From Candidatus Phycosocius spiralis (GTDB lineage Bacteria; Pseudomonadota; Alphaproteobacteria; Caulobacterales; Aquidulcibacteraceae), in assembly GCF_030158815.1 (NCBI RefSeq), contig NZ_BPFZ01000005.1:1-64000 (forward strand): 64,000 bases of DNA, in the 5' to 3' direction. Both the position numbers and the translations under genes were made by a program. Shown here piece after piece: positions 27,968-36,894 of this stretch. The notes beneath the pieces are model-generated. The model was given only the letters and a program-made list of their open reading frames with translations, had not been told where the DNA came from and made no database searches. Numbering within the stretch: the first letter of the stretch is position 1; each line of letters begins with the position of its first letter.

Positions 27968-27982
27968 CCCCGACGGGTTAGG
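27963..27982. terminator. Hairpin between convergent genes
   Basis: CCTAACCC (27963-27970) pairs with GGGTTAGG (27975-27982) around CGAC. It lies between the broken small gene and the convergent chemoreceptor stop at 27994. No long U tract, so a weak or bidirectional terminator. Confidence 0.5.
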
Positions 27983-27993
27983 TGTAGACCCGG

Positions 27994-29364
27994 TTAGGCG
28001 GCCCGAACGCGTTGTAAGAAGTCCCTCACTTCTTGTTTCATCCTGTCGGCTTGTTGGCCAAGTTCACGTGCAGCGCCAAGGCTTTGGTTTGCGGCGGCAC
28101 CTGTCTCATTGGCACCTTGTTGAACCATTTGGATCGCGTTACTGACCTCTGCCGTAGCGCCGGCAACATCGGTGGTATTGCGGCTGATTTCCCGCACGGC
28201 AGCCATTTGTTGTTCAACTGCGGCTGCAATGGAAGACGAGATCTCGTTGATGGCATTGATCGTGCCGCTGATGTCAGCAATGTCCCCAACAGCACGTTCA
28301 GTGACTTCTTGCACGCCTGTAATTTGTGCCGAGATTTCATCTGTGGCTCGCGCTGTTTGGCTCGCTAGATTTTTCACTTCAGAAGCAACAACAGCAAAGC
28401 CACGTCCAGCCTCTCCAGCTCTTGCAGCTTCAATGGTGGCATTGAGTGCTAATAGATTTGTTTGACCCGCAATCTGAGATATCAAGCCAACAACTTGACC
28501 GATCCGCGAGGCCGCCTCTGACAGAGCTGCTACGGTTGCGTTGGTGGCCATGGCTTTGGCCTCAGCATCACGGGCAACATTTGCAGCTTGGGATACTTGT
28601 TGAGCGATCTCACTGATTGAAGATGCCATCTCTTCGGCAGCGGCTGCTACGGTTTGGACATTGCCAGCCGACTGCTCGGCTGTATTGGCCACAGCGGATG
28701 AATGACCAGATGTTAAGCTGGCAGTGTTGGCGAGTGTTTCAGAGGTTGCCTCCAACTCTGTTGCAGCCGATGCGACGGTTTCCACGACTTGAGATACGGA
28801 GAGTTCAAACGAATTGGCCAGTTCGTCGAGTGCAGTTTTGCGCGACTTTTCAGCGCTTTCCATATAGACTTCGACCGCAAAATCGAGGTCTAGTAAAACG
28901 GCTTGCATCACGGCTTTGGCAAAGCGCGTTGCGGGTTTGTCTGGGTTAGTTGCACCCAAAAACCTACCCCCTTTGACACCCTTACCCCCTAAGGCTAGGC
29001 GAGCAGTGGCTTCTTCTGCGATCCGTGCAGATAAGAGCGAATAGCCTCCGATGAACCAAGTAGGTGCTAGGCCAAGCCGCGCATGAATGCCCCAAATTTT
29101 GCGGACAGATGCTTCGTAGTCAGCAGCAAAATCTGCTTTGGCGATCAGCATCCAATGATCGAGCTGTTTCTCGCGGACATGGGCAATAACTGAGCCGTTG
29201 AATACTGCGCTAACATCGGGCCAACCGTTCATATGGTTATAAAATTCGTCCAGCAACCCCGGCATGATCTCAGGGAGCAAGGGTATTAATTCTCGTAAAG
29301 TCGAGCGCGTATGTTGATCGATATTTTGAAACCGAATTCGTTCATTGATACTCACGCTTTCCAT
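27994..29364 (-). CDS. Globin-coupled methyl-accepting chemotaxis protein
   Basis: A 456-residue soluble chemoreceptor without membrane segments. Residues 1-160 are a protoglobin sensor domain ([25 protein letters not shown], then [18 protein letters not shown], where the His is the probable heme ligand), as in HemAT oxygen sensors. The C-terminal half is an MCP signalling coiled coil with the hairpin tip [20 protein letters not shown] followed by [20 protein letters not shown]. Start 29364 has GGGAG 7 nt upstream; the earlier in-frame 10 codons are not needed. No other che gene is in the window. Confidence 0.92.
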   Translation of the reverse strand: MESVSINERIRFQNIDQHTRSTLRELIPLLPEIMPGLLDEFYNHMNGWPDVSAVFNGSVIAHVREKQLDHWMLIAKADFAADYEASVRKIWGIHARLGLAPTWFIGGYSLLSARIAEEATARLALGGKGVKGGRFLGATNPDKPATRFAKAVMQAVLLDLDFAVEVYMESAEKSRKTALDELANSFELSVSQVVETVASAATELEATSETLANTASLTSGHSSAVANTAEQSAGNVQTVAAAAEEMASSISEIAQQVSQAANVARDAEAKAMATNATVAALSEAASRIGQVVGLISQIAGQTNLLALNATIEAARAGEAGRGFAVVASEVKNLASQTARATDEISAQITGVQEVTERAVGDIADISGTINAINEISSSIAAAVEQQMAAVREISRNTTDVAGATAEVSNAIQMVQQGANETGAAANQSLGAARELGQQADRMKQEVRDFLQRVRAA

Positions 29365-29841
29365 AGAATTCTCCCACGCCACACACTTGCGCAACCAATC
29401 AATGACAGTTACCCCCTAATGAAGATTTAAAAAGATCAGAAATTCTCAAATTATACTGCAAAATAGATTGATTTTGTACCTGAGATGCAACCTTCAGACA
29501 AAAATGTCTTAAATGATTATAGATTTTTTATTATGCAAATATATGAATCTATGAGATTTGTTTATTTTTTGTCTTGGATTGATGTGGACAAGATAATTGT
29601 TGCCTCAATAGACAATTTTGGTCTGTGATTGTGTGATTAAGATGCAGAGGTGTGATGCCAAGGCCATGTTGGGGTAGCTAGCGAAAAATGCGACAGTTGC
29701 GAAAGGTGCTAGCACAATTGCAAGAACCGTGTCTATTTTACGTTGAAAAGACGCAATCACTGATCTTTCCTTCCACAAGTTCTGTGGATGACAGCATGCG
29801 CAGAATGTATTAAGATCACTTTTTAGTCACTAGGGCAATCG
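29365..29841. other. AT-rich intergenic region
   Basis: No gene is visible. The middle (about 29400-29620) is markedly AT-rich with several T-rich and TATAAT-like stretches. It must hold the promoters of the divergent chemoreceptor and cysteine hydrolase genes. No repeat or riboswitch-like fold is obvious. Confidence 0.5.
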
Positions 29842-30477
29842 ATGACTGAATCAAGTCTAGATCTAGATTATAACCAAGCAGGGTTTGGTGGTCGATTGGC
29901 ATGGGGTGAAAGACCAGCCCTTGTTTTAGTGGACCCAGTATTGGCTTATATCAACCCTGAAAGCCCGCTTTATGCTGGGCAAAGTGCCCAAGATGCCCTA
30001 ACCGCGATGATCACTTTGCGCAGCCTTGCACATAGGCTTGCAATTCCTGTCGTACTCACCGGTGTCAGATTTCAAAGAGGTGGGATAGATGGTGGGCTGT
30101 TTTTTAAAAAAGTGCCAGCATTAAAATTGTTTGAAACCGACAGTCCAATGGCTGCTTTTCCAGAAGCCTTATCACCAGCCCCAAGCGATATCATAATTAT
30201 GAAAAATTATGCATCAGCTTTTTTTGCTACGTCGCTGGCTTCAACTTTGAATGCGCTAAAGGTCGATAGTGTGTTCATTGGCGGTTTCTCAACTTCGGGT
30301 TGTGTTCGTGCAACCGCTCTTGACGCCATGCAGTGTGGATTTGCACCCTTTGTGGTCAGACAAGCCTGCGCAGATCGCGACCCGCGCCCACACGAGGCCA
30401 ATTTGTTTGATCTTCAAGCCAAATATGCTGAAGTTATCGAATTGGACGTGGCTTTGGCTCAGTTGCAATCGCGCTGA
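29842..30477 (+). CDS. Isochorismatase-like cysteine hydrolase (N-carbamoylsarcosine amidase type)
   Basis: A 211-residue hydrolase. The catalytic triad is visible: Asp in PALVLVDPVLAY (about residue 31), Lys in IIMKNYASAFFAT (about 118) and Cys in FSTSGCVRATALDA (about 152), with the cis-peptide before the last strand. Length and the R-L-A-W-G-E-RPALVLVD start match N-carbamoylsarcosine amidohydrolase-like enzymes. In creatinine/N-methylhydantoin breakdown that enzyme acts after HyuA/HyuB, which are encoded next door on the opposite strand. Linking it to that pathway is inference from context. Confidence 0.82.
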   Translation: MTESSLDLDYNQAGFGGRLAWGERPALVLVDPVLAYINPESPLYAGQSAQDALTAMITLRSLAHRLAIPVVLTGVRFQRGGIDGGLFFKKVPALKLFETDSPMAAFPEALSPAPSDIIIMKNYASAFFATSLASTLNALKVDSVFIGGFSTSGCVRATALDAMQCGFAPFVVRQACADRDPRPHEANLFDLQAKYAEVIELDVALAQLQSR

Positions 30478-30561
30478 TGGCATCAAGCCATGCTAATGTA
30501 CCACACGCGCCAGAGCATATGCCTAATACAATCATGTTCACCTTGGATTGAGGCACATCCC

Positions 30562-31773
30562 TTAGATCGCATTGACCGCTTTTAGAGCTTCAATTTTAGT
30601 ATCATCATAGCCCAATATGTTTTGGAGCACTTCTAGCGTGTGTGCACCCATATCAGGCCCCGTCCATCTTACATTGCCTGGTGTTTCGGATAATTTGGGG
30701 AATACATTTTGCATTTTAAACCCCCCTAAGACTGGATGTTCGACCTCAATGATAGCTTGACGCGCGGCAAAATGTTCGTCTTGCAGCATCTCAGGTGCAC
30801 GATAGATCCGCCCGCACGGTACGCCCCCTTGTTCGCAAATGTCTTCTAAGGATTGGGATGTTTGGGTTCGCGTCCAAGCAGAAATTAGCTCATCCAGCTC
30901 ACCTTGGTGCTCCCCCCGGGCAATATGGGTTGCATAACGGGGGTCATGGGCGAGTTCAGGTCGGCCCATAAGTTCAGCCAAACGGCACCAGACCGTATCT
31001 TGATTGGCTGCAATGATTAACATTCCATCGCTGGCAGGATAGATGTTGGATGGTGCAATTTTAGGCAAAATTGAACCCGCTCTCTCCCGAATATAATTGC
31101 CAAATTGAAAGTCTGGGATCAGGCTTTCCATCATGGCAAAGCAACTTTCATAAATGGCCGCATCAACCATTTGCCCACGCCCTGTTTTCCGACGATGCTC
31201 TAAGGCAGCCAGCGCACCAATGGTCGCGAAGGTTGCTGCCAATGTGTCACCAATGGAGATTCCAGCCCGTGACGGCATACGGTCAGCTTCACCCATCACA
31301 TAACGTAATCCGCCCATAGCTTCGCCAACACTGGCATAACCAGCCTTATGGCTAGACGGGCCGGTCTGACCATAGCCAGAAACGCGGATCATGATGATAC
31401 CGGGATTAATCGCCGATAAAGTATCGTAGCCAATGCCCCATTTTTCCATGGTACCGGGTCGAAAATTCTCAAGGACAAAATCGGCATCTGCCACCAGATC
31501 TTTAAGTATCTGCTGGCCTTCAGGTTTACGCATATTCGCGACAATGCACTTTTTATTCCGAGCAACAATGGGAAACCAAAGGCCTTGTCCCTTTGGCTTG
31601 ATTGGACCCCAATCCCGCATCGGGTCACCTTGATCTGGGGGTTCAATTTTAATGACTTCGGCCCCTAGATCGCCCAAGAGCTGACCACAGAAAGGCCCTG
31701 CCAGTAACACACCCAATTCAATCACACGCAAACCCTTGAGTGGGCCAGTGGCTTCGGGACTACTCTTGCTCAT
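30562..31773 (-). CDS. CaiB/BaiF family CoA-transferase (class III)
   Basis: A 403-residue enzyme that moves CoA between carboxylic acids. The start GPLKGLRVIELGVLLAGPFCG and the LGDLGAEVIKIEPP segment are family hallmarks; the active-site Asp is expected in SIGDTLAATFA (about residue 176). GRGQMVDAAIYES and GVPCGRIY follow in the correct order. Its ATG overlaps the hyuB stop by 4 nt (ATGA at 31770-31773), so it is translated with hyuB. It likely activates the acid produced by the hydantoinase-type enzyme. Confidence 0.92.
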   Translation of the reverse strand: MSKSSPEATGPLKGLRVIELGVLLAGPFCGQLLGDLGAEVIKIEPPDQGDPMRDWGPIKPKGQGLWFPIVARNKKCIVANMRKPEGQQILKDLVADADFVLENFRPGTMEKWGIGYDTLSAINPGIIMIRVSGYGQTGPSSHKAGYASVGEAMGGLRYVMGEADRMPSRAGISIGDTLAATFATIGALAALEHRRKTGRGQMVDAAIYESCFAMMESLIPDFQFGNYIRERAGSILPKIAPSNIYPASDGMLIIAANQDTVWCRLAELMGRPELAHDPRYATHIARGEHQGELDELISAWTRTQTSQSLEDICEQGGVPCGRIYRAPEMLQDEHFAARQAIIEVEHPVLGGFKMQNVFPKLSETPGNVRWTGPDMGAHTLEVLQNILGYDDTKIEALKAVNAI

Positions 31774-33656
31774 TGTGCGGCGATCTTATCACGATTACGC
31801 GCCCGCCAAACAGGCTGAACAGGGGCAGGAAGGCCTGTATCTGCCAAACAGCTGACACGAAGTTGATCCAATCCTGGGCCAAACTCAAAGACCTGTAGCG
31901 GTCTACGCTTTGATTTCAATGTTTGCCGCAATTGATGAGTTGCAGCTTGATCAACGCTGCCTTCATGATCACATATTACACCATAGGCGCGCGCGCCATC
32001 TACGGAGATGAGACCACCACGCACTTCAAGCCCAACAAGTTCTGGGTCACGCTCAAGTGCATCTCCCCAACCACCGCCCCCCCAAGTGACATAATGCAAT
32101 TCATCCCCTTTCTCGACGATAACGCGATCCATTTTGGATCCCAGTGGGATGTTTTGACCATTAGCCTTAACCAACCTTTTCCAAGATCTTGCACCTGGTT
32201 GTCCACCATTGACGCCCCAAGGGGGAACAAACCAGCGATCATCATGGATTGAAATGGTGCCGTTTTCTAAGAAATGATAGACCATATTAATGCCATTACC
32301 ACCTCGATTCAGGCCTGCACCACCTGAATCAATAGCGCATTCATACTTCTCAATGCGCAAGGGGAAGTAGCGCTCCAAAAATTCATTGGGTACATTGGTG
32401 AAGCCTGGCCATAAGGAGTGGCCATCCGCACCATCTCCTAAGAAACGACCAGGAATACCGCCGAAACCGATTTGGAACAATTGAAACCACTCCCCATCGG
32501 GATGAAAACCAGAATACATTAAATGCGGGCTGGAAGAAAAACCCGCTGCGCATAAAAAGTCAGGTTGTTTTTGGCCCAATAGGGCACCCAGGACATCAAA
32601 GATACGCCCCAGCGCATGGGTGCGACAGGACAAAGCGGCCGGGAATTTGGGTTTCAGCAAAGAACCTTCTGGAATTCGTACATCAACTAGATCATAAAAA
32701 CCGTCATTGAACAAAATTTGGGGGTCAAAGACCATGATCATATAGATGCCGAAAAACATCTTGAACATGTTTTCATTGAGATAAAAATTAATGCTCGAAT
32801 CCGATTGGGGATCTGTTCCTTCAAAATCCAAAATGACACGATCGCCTTCCCGCCACATGCTGCATTTGATTTTGAATGGCCCAGCACCCTTGCCATCATC
32901 GCAAATGTAATCTTCAAAAAAGACAGGCTCCTCTCCAATAGCCTGGCCGATCAGAAATTGCATTGCACGCCGATTGCGGTCCAAAAGATGGTTCATAGCA
33001 GAATTGACTTGATCGTCACCAAAGCGCTCGCACATTTCAATTAATCGCCGTGCAGCTACCCGGCAAGCTGCTACAATCGCAATGAGATCAGCACGATACC
33101 ACTCAGGCATTCGACTTTGGTGGGTTGCAATTCTCAAAATATCCTCTTGCAAAACTCCCTTTCGATAGAGTTTAACGGGTGGGAGGCGCATACCTTCCTC
33201 AAAGATAGATGAAGCATCCGTTGGTAAGGATCCTGGTACTTTACCCCCGACATCGGTCATGTGACCAAACATCGCCCCCCAAGCTACCAGGCGGCCATCA
33301 TGATGGATTGGCATAATCACAAGTTGGTCTGAGGTATGGCTAATCGCCCCATCGCATGAATAGGGGTCGTTCAATAAGATGACATCGCCTTCTTCAATTT
33401 CGCCATCATATCTGGTCAAAAAACCTTGCAAGAACGAGCCAAATTGGCCGACTACCATTCGGCCCTTTGGGTCTGCAATCATAGGAAAAGCATCGCCTTG
33501 CTCCCGGATACCAGGTGACAGAGCCGTGCGAAATAACGTCGCATCCATTTCGACACGCGCATTACGTAAAGCATTTTCAATTATATCCAGCGAAACAGGA
33601 TCAACTGGAGTTGGGATGAAGGGGCGAGGTTTGGTTTCAAGGATGGTTGCGGGCAT
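31770..33656 (-). CDS. hyuB: Hydantoinase B / oxoprolinase family subunit
   Basis: A 628-residue protein. It opens PVSLDIIENALRNARVEMDA, with LSPGIREQGDAF, and contains NDPYSCDGAISHTSD, MFGHMTDVGGKVPGS and the C-terminal GGGGWGDALERDP. These define the HyuB/acetone-carboxylase alpha family. Together with HyuA it performs ATP-dependent hydrolysis of hydantoins, 5-oxoproline or lactams, or carboxylation of ketones. Which substrate is used cannot be told from sequence alone. It lies 44 nt after hyuA on the same strand. Confidence 0.92.
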   Translation of the reverse strand: MPATILETKPRPFIPTPVDPVSLDIIENALRNARVEMDATLFRTALSPGIREQGDAFPMIADPKGRMVVGQFGSFLQGFLTRYDGEIEEGDVILLNDPYSCDGAISHTSDQLVIMPIHHDGRLVAWGAMFGHMTDVGGKVPGSLPTDASSIFEEGMRLPPVKLYRKGVLQEDILRIATHQSRMPEWYRADLIAIVAACRVAARRLIEMCERFGDDQVNSAMNHLLDRNRRAMQFLIGQAIGEEPVFFEDYICDDGKGAGPFKIKCSMWREGDRVILDFEGTDPQSDSSINFYLNENMFKMFFGIYMIMVFDPQILFNDGFYDLVDVRIPEGSLLKPKFPAALSCRTHALGRIFDVLGALLGQKQPDFLCAAGFSSSPHLMYSGFHPDGEWFQLFQIGFGGIPGRFLGDGADGHSLWPGFTNVPNEFLERYFPLRIEKYECAIDSGGAGLNRGGNGINMVYHFLENGTISIHDDRWFVPPWGVNGGQPGARSWKRLVKANGQNIPLGSKMDRVIVEKGDELHYVTWGGGGWGDALERDPELVGLEVRGGLISVDGARAYGVICDHEGSVDQAATHQLRQTLKSKRRPLQVFEFGPGLDQLRVSCLADTGLPAPVQPVWRARNRDKIAAQ

Positions 33657-33700
33657 GGCAGGTTCCTCATATGGTCTGCGTTAAGAGAAGGCTTTTGATG

Positions 33701-35752
33701 CTAAGCGGGATTGATCAAAATATTGCCAAGTTTATCGACTTTAGCAACGCAACCAGGCAAAACGAGAGCGGTGGAATCCATTTCAGTAATGATAGCTGGG
33801 CCCGTCAATTGATCGCCAGCTCTAAGCTTCGCGCGATCATAGATCGCCCCATCCTGCCAACCCCCATCAACCCACATTTTATGATCGGCGACCCGGGCGG
33901 CACTTGGATCTCCATTTCCCTGTGCAATCGGTGCTGTAGGCAGTTCAAGGGCTTTACCCAGTGCGACACAGCGCAAATTCACTAATTCATGTTCGGTTTC
34001 CATATTGAAAGTGAATAGCCTGCGATGTTCCTCATCAAAGGCAGAAGCCAATTTTTGAATGCCCCCGGATTTGAAATCAGCCAAAACAACTGGCATGGGC
34101 ACTTCAAAGCCTTGGCCATAATAGCGAACATCAATCTCAAACTTAAGGCTGATTTCCCCCTGTGGAATACCATCTGTTTCTAAAGCAGATTTGGCTTGAT
34201 CGGCCATTTCAGACAAAGTCCGATACACTTCTGCATCGCTGGTTTGCGATCGTCGTTTGGAGAAACTTCGTGCTGTCTCGGCACGAGAGCGGGTTGTTGC
34301 ATCCCCGGCCGCGCATAAGACTCCTGGGCTGATTGGGACAATAACAGGCCATGAACCCATTAATTTGGCAACTGCATTTGAATGCAAAGACCCAGCACCA
34401 CCAAAACCCATCAAGGCAAATTCGCGCGGATCATATCCTTGTTGCACAGAGATCATACGCAGAGCACCAAACATATTTTCATTGACAATATCAATAATTC
34501 CACGAGCAGCTTCCATTAAATCAACGCCCATCGCATCGGCTATTTTCTGGACAGCAGCAATGGCCGCGGCCTTATCCAATTTCATCCGCCCGCCCAGCAA
34601 TACTTCGGGTAGATAGCCAAGAACTAAATTTGCGTCTGACACCGTTGCTTCGCTTCCACCCCGACCATAACAGGCAGGTCCTGGCATTGCACCAGCCGAC
34701 TGAGGTCCAACCCTCAGGGCTTTAGTCAGTTCTGGTACATGGGCGATTGAACCCCCACCAGCACCAACTGTGCGGACATCTAAGGAAGAAGCGCGAACCG
34801 ACAGATGAGCAACTTCGGTAGTGCGTTGTAGGCGCGGCTCTCCATGTTCGATCAGTGCAACATCTGTGGAAGTTCCTCCCACGTCCAAAGTCAAAATATT
34901 TTTGAAGCCAGCATTTCTGGCCACAAAAATTGCACCCGCAACGCCCCCTGCAGGCCCTGACATTAACAAATTGACTGGCTTCAACTCAGCTGCCTGCGCA
35001 CTCATTAATCCACCATCCGAGCGCAGCAGTGACACATGGCCATGCATCCCCATTTTTGACAATTCTGTCTTGAGGTTGCGTACATATTTGCCCACAACCG
35101 GGCGCATAGCTGAGTTGGCGACCGTTGTCAGCGTTCGCTCATATTCATACATTTCTGGTAATATTTCATGGCTTAAGGAAATAGGCATCTGTGTACCAAA
35201 CACTTCAACCGCTATTTCTCCGACACGTTTTTCGTGGGTGCCGTTGAGATAAGAATTCATCAAACAGATGGTTAATGCATGGACACCGCGGGCCTTGAGC
35301 TTGGCAAGTTCAGCACGGATATTCGCCTCGTCTAGGGGACGAACTTCTTGGCCTTGGGCGTCTATACGGCCCCTGATCTCAACTGTGTTTTCCAAAAGTG
35401 CCATCGGCGTTGGCTTGGGCCAGATGATCCAAGCGGCCAACCCACCTGGTACATAAGAGCGCGCAACCTGCATGATGTGGCGATAGCCCTCGGTCACGAT
35501 TAATCCAACAACCCCGCCCTTACCCTCTAACACAGCATTGGTCGCCACCGTGGTCCCATGCAAAAACACATGGATATCGCTTGGGGAAATTCCGGCCGCT
35601 TCACAGATTTGCTTTGTCCCCTCAACCACTGCAATCGAAGGATCATGAGGCGTTGACGGAGTTTTACCCCGCCAAGTCTGCCCGTTGGCTTCATGAAACA
35701 ATAGAAAGTCTGTAAATGTTCCCCCCACATCAACGCCTAGACGATAGGTCAT
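33701..35752 (-). CDS. hyuA: Hydantoinase A / oxoprolinase family subunit
   Basis: A 683-residue ATPase subunit. The N-terminal phosphate-binding GVDVGGTFTDFLLF, LHGTTVATNAVLEGKGG, the second nucleotide motif LTLDVGGTSTDVALIEHG and GAGGGSIAHV are all intact. The C-terminal part (YYGQGFEVPMPV, INLRC-like VNLRCVALG) is typical. ATP is used to activate the substrate carbonyl. The start at 35752 has a very strong GAGGAGGA site; the longer frame from 35857 runs into the upstream lyase gene. It follows that gene by 17 nt, so the operon is lyase-hyuA-hyuB-CoA transferase. Confidence 0.93.
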   Translation of the reverse strand: MTYRLGVDVGGTFTDFLLFHEANGQTWRGKTPSTPHDPSIAVVEGTKQICEAAGISPSDIHVFLHGTTVATNAVLEGKGGVVGLIVTEGYRHIMQVARSYVPGGLAAWIIWPKPTPMALLENTVEIRGRIDAQGQEVRPLDEANIRAELAKLKARGVHALTICLMNSYLNGTHEKRVGEIAVEVFGTQMPISLSHEILPEMYEYERTLTTVANSAMRPVVGKYVRNLKTELSKMGMHGHVSLLRSDGGLMSAQAAELKPVNLLMSGPAGGVAGAIFVARNAGFKNILTLDVGGTSTDVALIEHGEPRLQRTTEVAHLSVRASSLDVRTVGAGGGSIAHVPELTKALRVGPQSAGAMPGPACYGRGGSEATVSDANLVLGYLPEVLLGGRMKLDKAAAIAAVQKIADAMGVDLMEAARGIIDIVNENMFGALRMISVQQGYDPREFALMGFGGAGSLHSNAVAKLMGSWPVIVPISPGVLCAAGDATTRSRAETARSFSKRRSQTSDAEVYRTLSEMADQAKSALETDGIPQGEISLKFEIDVRYYGQGFEVPMPVVLADFKSGGIQKLASAFDEEHRRLFTFNMETEHELVNLRCVALGKALELPTAPIAQGNGDPSAARVADHKMWVDGGWQDGAIYDRAKLRAGDQLTGPAIITEMDSTALVLPGCVAKVDKLGNILINPA

Positions 35753-35769
35753 GCATTCCTCCTCAAATG

Positions 35770-36681
35770 TTATGCTGTTAACGGCTCTTGCGCTGGAAAG
35801 TTTCCAGCACGACTGACCATGGCAGGTAAGGTTCGTTTCATGATGTGGGTTAACCATGTGCTGGCATCGATCAATCGATCTAAATCAAGGCCGCTGATTA
35901 TCCCAGAGCGGGTTAGTAGATAAACCAAGTCCTCTGTCGGGATATTTCCTGTGGCTTTGGGCGCAAATGGACAACCGCCTAAACCACCTAAGCTTGAATC
36001 CAAAGTGGTAACACCCGCTTCATAGGCAGCCCAAGCATTGGCCAAGCCTGTATTACGCGTATTATGAAAATGTGCACGCAAAGGAATGTCGCCAATGACT
36101 TTCCGCACAGCCGATAAGAGGGCAGTTACTTGGGCCGGCACACCAACCCCGATCGTGTCGGCTAGTGCGATTTCACACGGGCCAGATTCAGCAAGTTCTT
36201 CTGCCATTGAAACCACGCGAGCGGGATCAACTTTGCCTTCAAAAGGGCACCCAAAGGCCGCAGAAATCGTCACTTGCCCGCTGCGCCCATGGGCTTTTGC
36301 CATGTTGATAATGGATTTGGAGATAGCGACGCTATCGTTAGAAGTCTGCCCTTGGTTTCGCATCGCGAAAGTATCGCTGGCCACAGCAACAGCGCCCAAT
36401 TGATGCACTTTGGTTTGTAACGCACGCTCCGCCCCACGTTCATTGAGGACAAGACCAATATAGACAATATCATGGGTATCAGGCAGGCTCTCCATCACGG
36501 CCTCCGCATCGGCCATTTGCGGCACCCGCCGTGGATTGACAAAACTGGCCGTTTCAAGCCGTTTTACCCCTGCAGCTATCATACGCTCAATCAGCGCAAT
36601 TTTGACGGAGGTTGGCACAAGTTCAGGTTCGTTTTGCAAACCGTCCCGCGCACCTACCTCAACAATTTCTATCGGCCTCAT
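35770..36681 (-). CDS. Hydroxymethylglutaryl-CoA lyase family protein
   Basis: A 303-residue TIM-barrel lyase. EVGARDGLQNEP at the start (catalytic Arg-Asp), AAFGCPFEGKVDP, LADTIGVGVP, HFHNTRNTGLANAWAAYEAG with metal-binding His pair, and the active-site-Cys loop SLGGLGGCPFAPKATGNIPTED are present. This is the HMG-CoA lyase signature, but related citramalyl- or other 3-hydroxyacyl-CoA lyases share it. It is the first gene of the operon with HyuA, HyuB and the CoA-transferase, so it probably cleaves a CoA ester made by that transferase rather than serving leucine catabolism. Start at 36681 begins RPIEIVEVGARDG. Confidence 0.9.
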   Translation of the reverse strand: MRPIEIVEVGARDGLQNEPELVPTSVKIALIERMIAAGVKRLETASFVNPRRVPQMADAEAVMESLPDTHDIVYIGLVLNERGAERALQTKVHQLGAVAVASDTFAMRNQGQTSNDSVAISKSIINMAKAHGRSGQVTISAAFGCPFEGKVDPARVVSMAEELAESGPCEIALADTIGVGVPAQVTALLSAVRKVIGDIPLRAHFHNTRNTGLANAWAAYEAGVTTLDSSLGGLGGCPFAPKATGNIPTEDLVYLLTRSGIISGLDLDRLIDASTWLTHIMKRTLPAMVSRAGNFPAQEPLTA

Positions 36682-36842
36682 GGTCACAAGTCTCTTTTCA
36701 AGCTGTTTCTTGCAAATTCCATGTTGGTAACCATGATTGGTCGCCAATATCCAAGTATGGGGATCACGTTTGACTTCATCATGTGGACCGATTTCCTTAT
36801 CAGCAAAAATGCCGGAAAAACAGGCCTCTGATCAAAATTTAG

Positions 36843-36877
36843 AGGGCACGATTTGCCTTAATAGCAGCACGTGCCCT
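36843..36877 (-). terminator. Terminator-like hairpin after the TonB receptor gene
   Basis: AGGGCACG (36843-36850) and CGTGCCCT (36870-36877) form an 8-bp stem around 19 nt. It lies 18 nt past the stop of the minus-strand receptor and 161 nt before the lyase start. A short A/T-rich run follows in the minus direction. It would separate receptor and catabolic operon transcripts. Confidence 0.5.
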
Positions 36878-36894
36878 AAAAAAGATGAGTTGGT

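Noticed and set aside
33701-35857. HyuA starting at 35857
   Set aside because: The extra 35 codons lie inside the lyase gene; the start at 35752 has GAGGAGGA and the family N-terminus.
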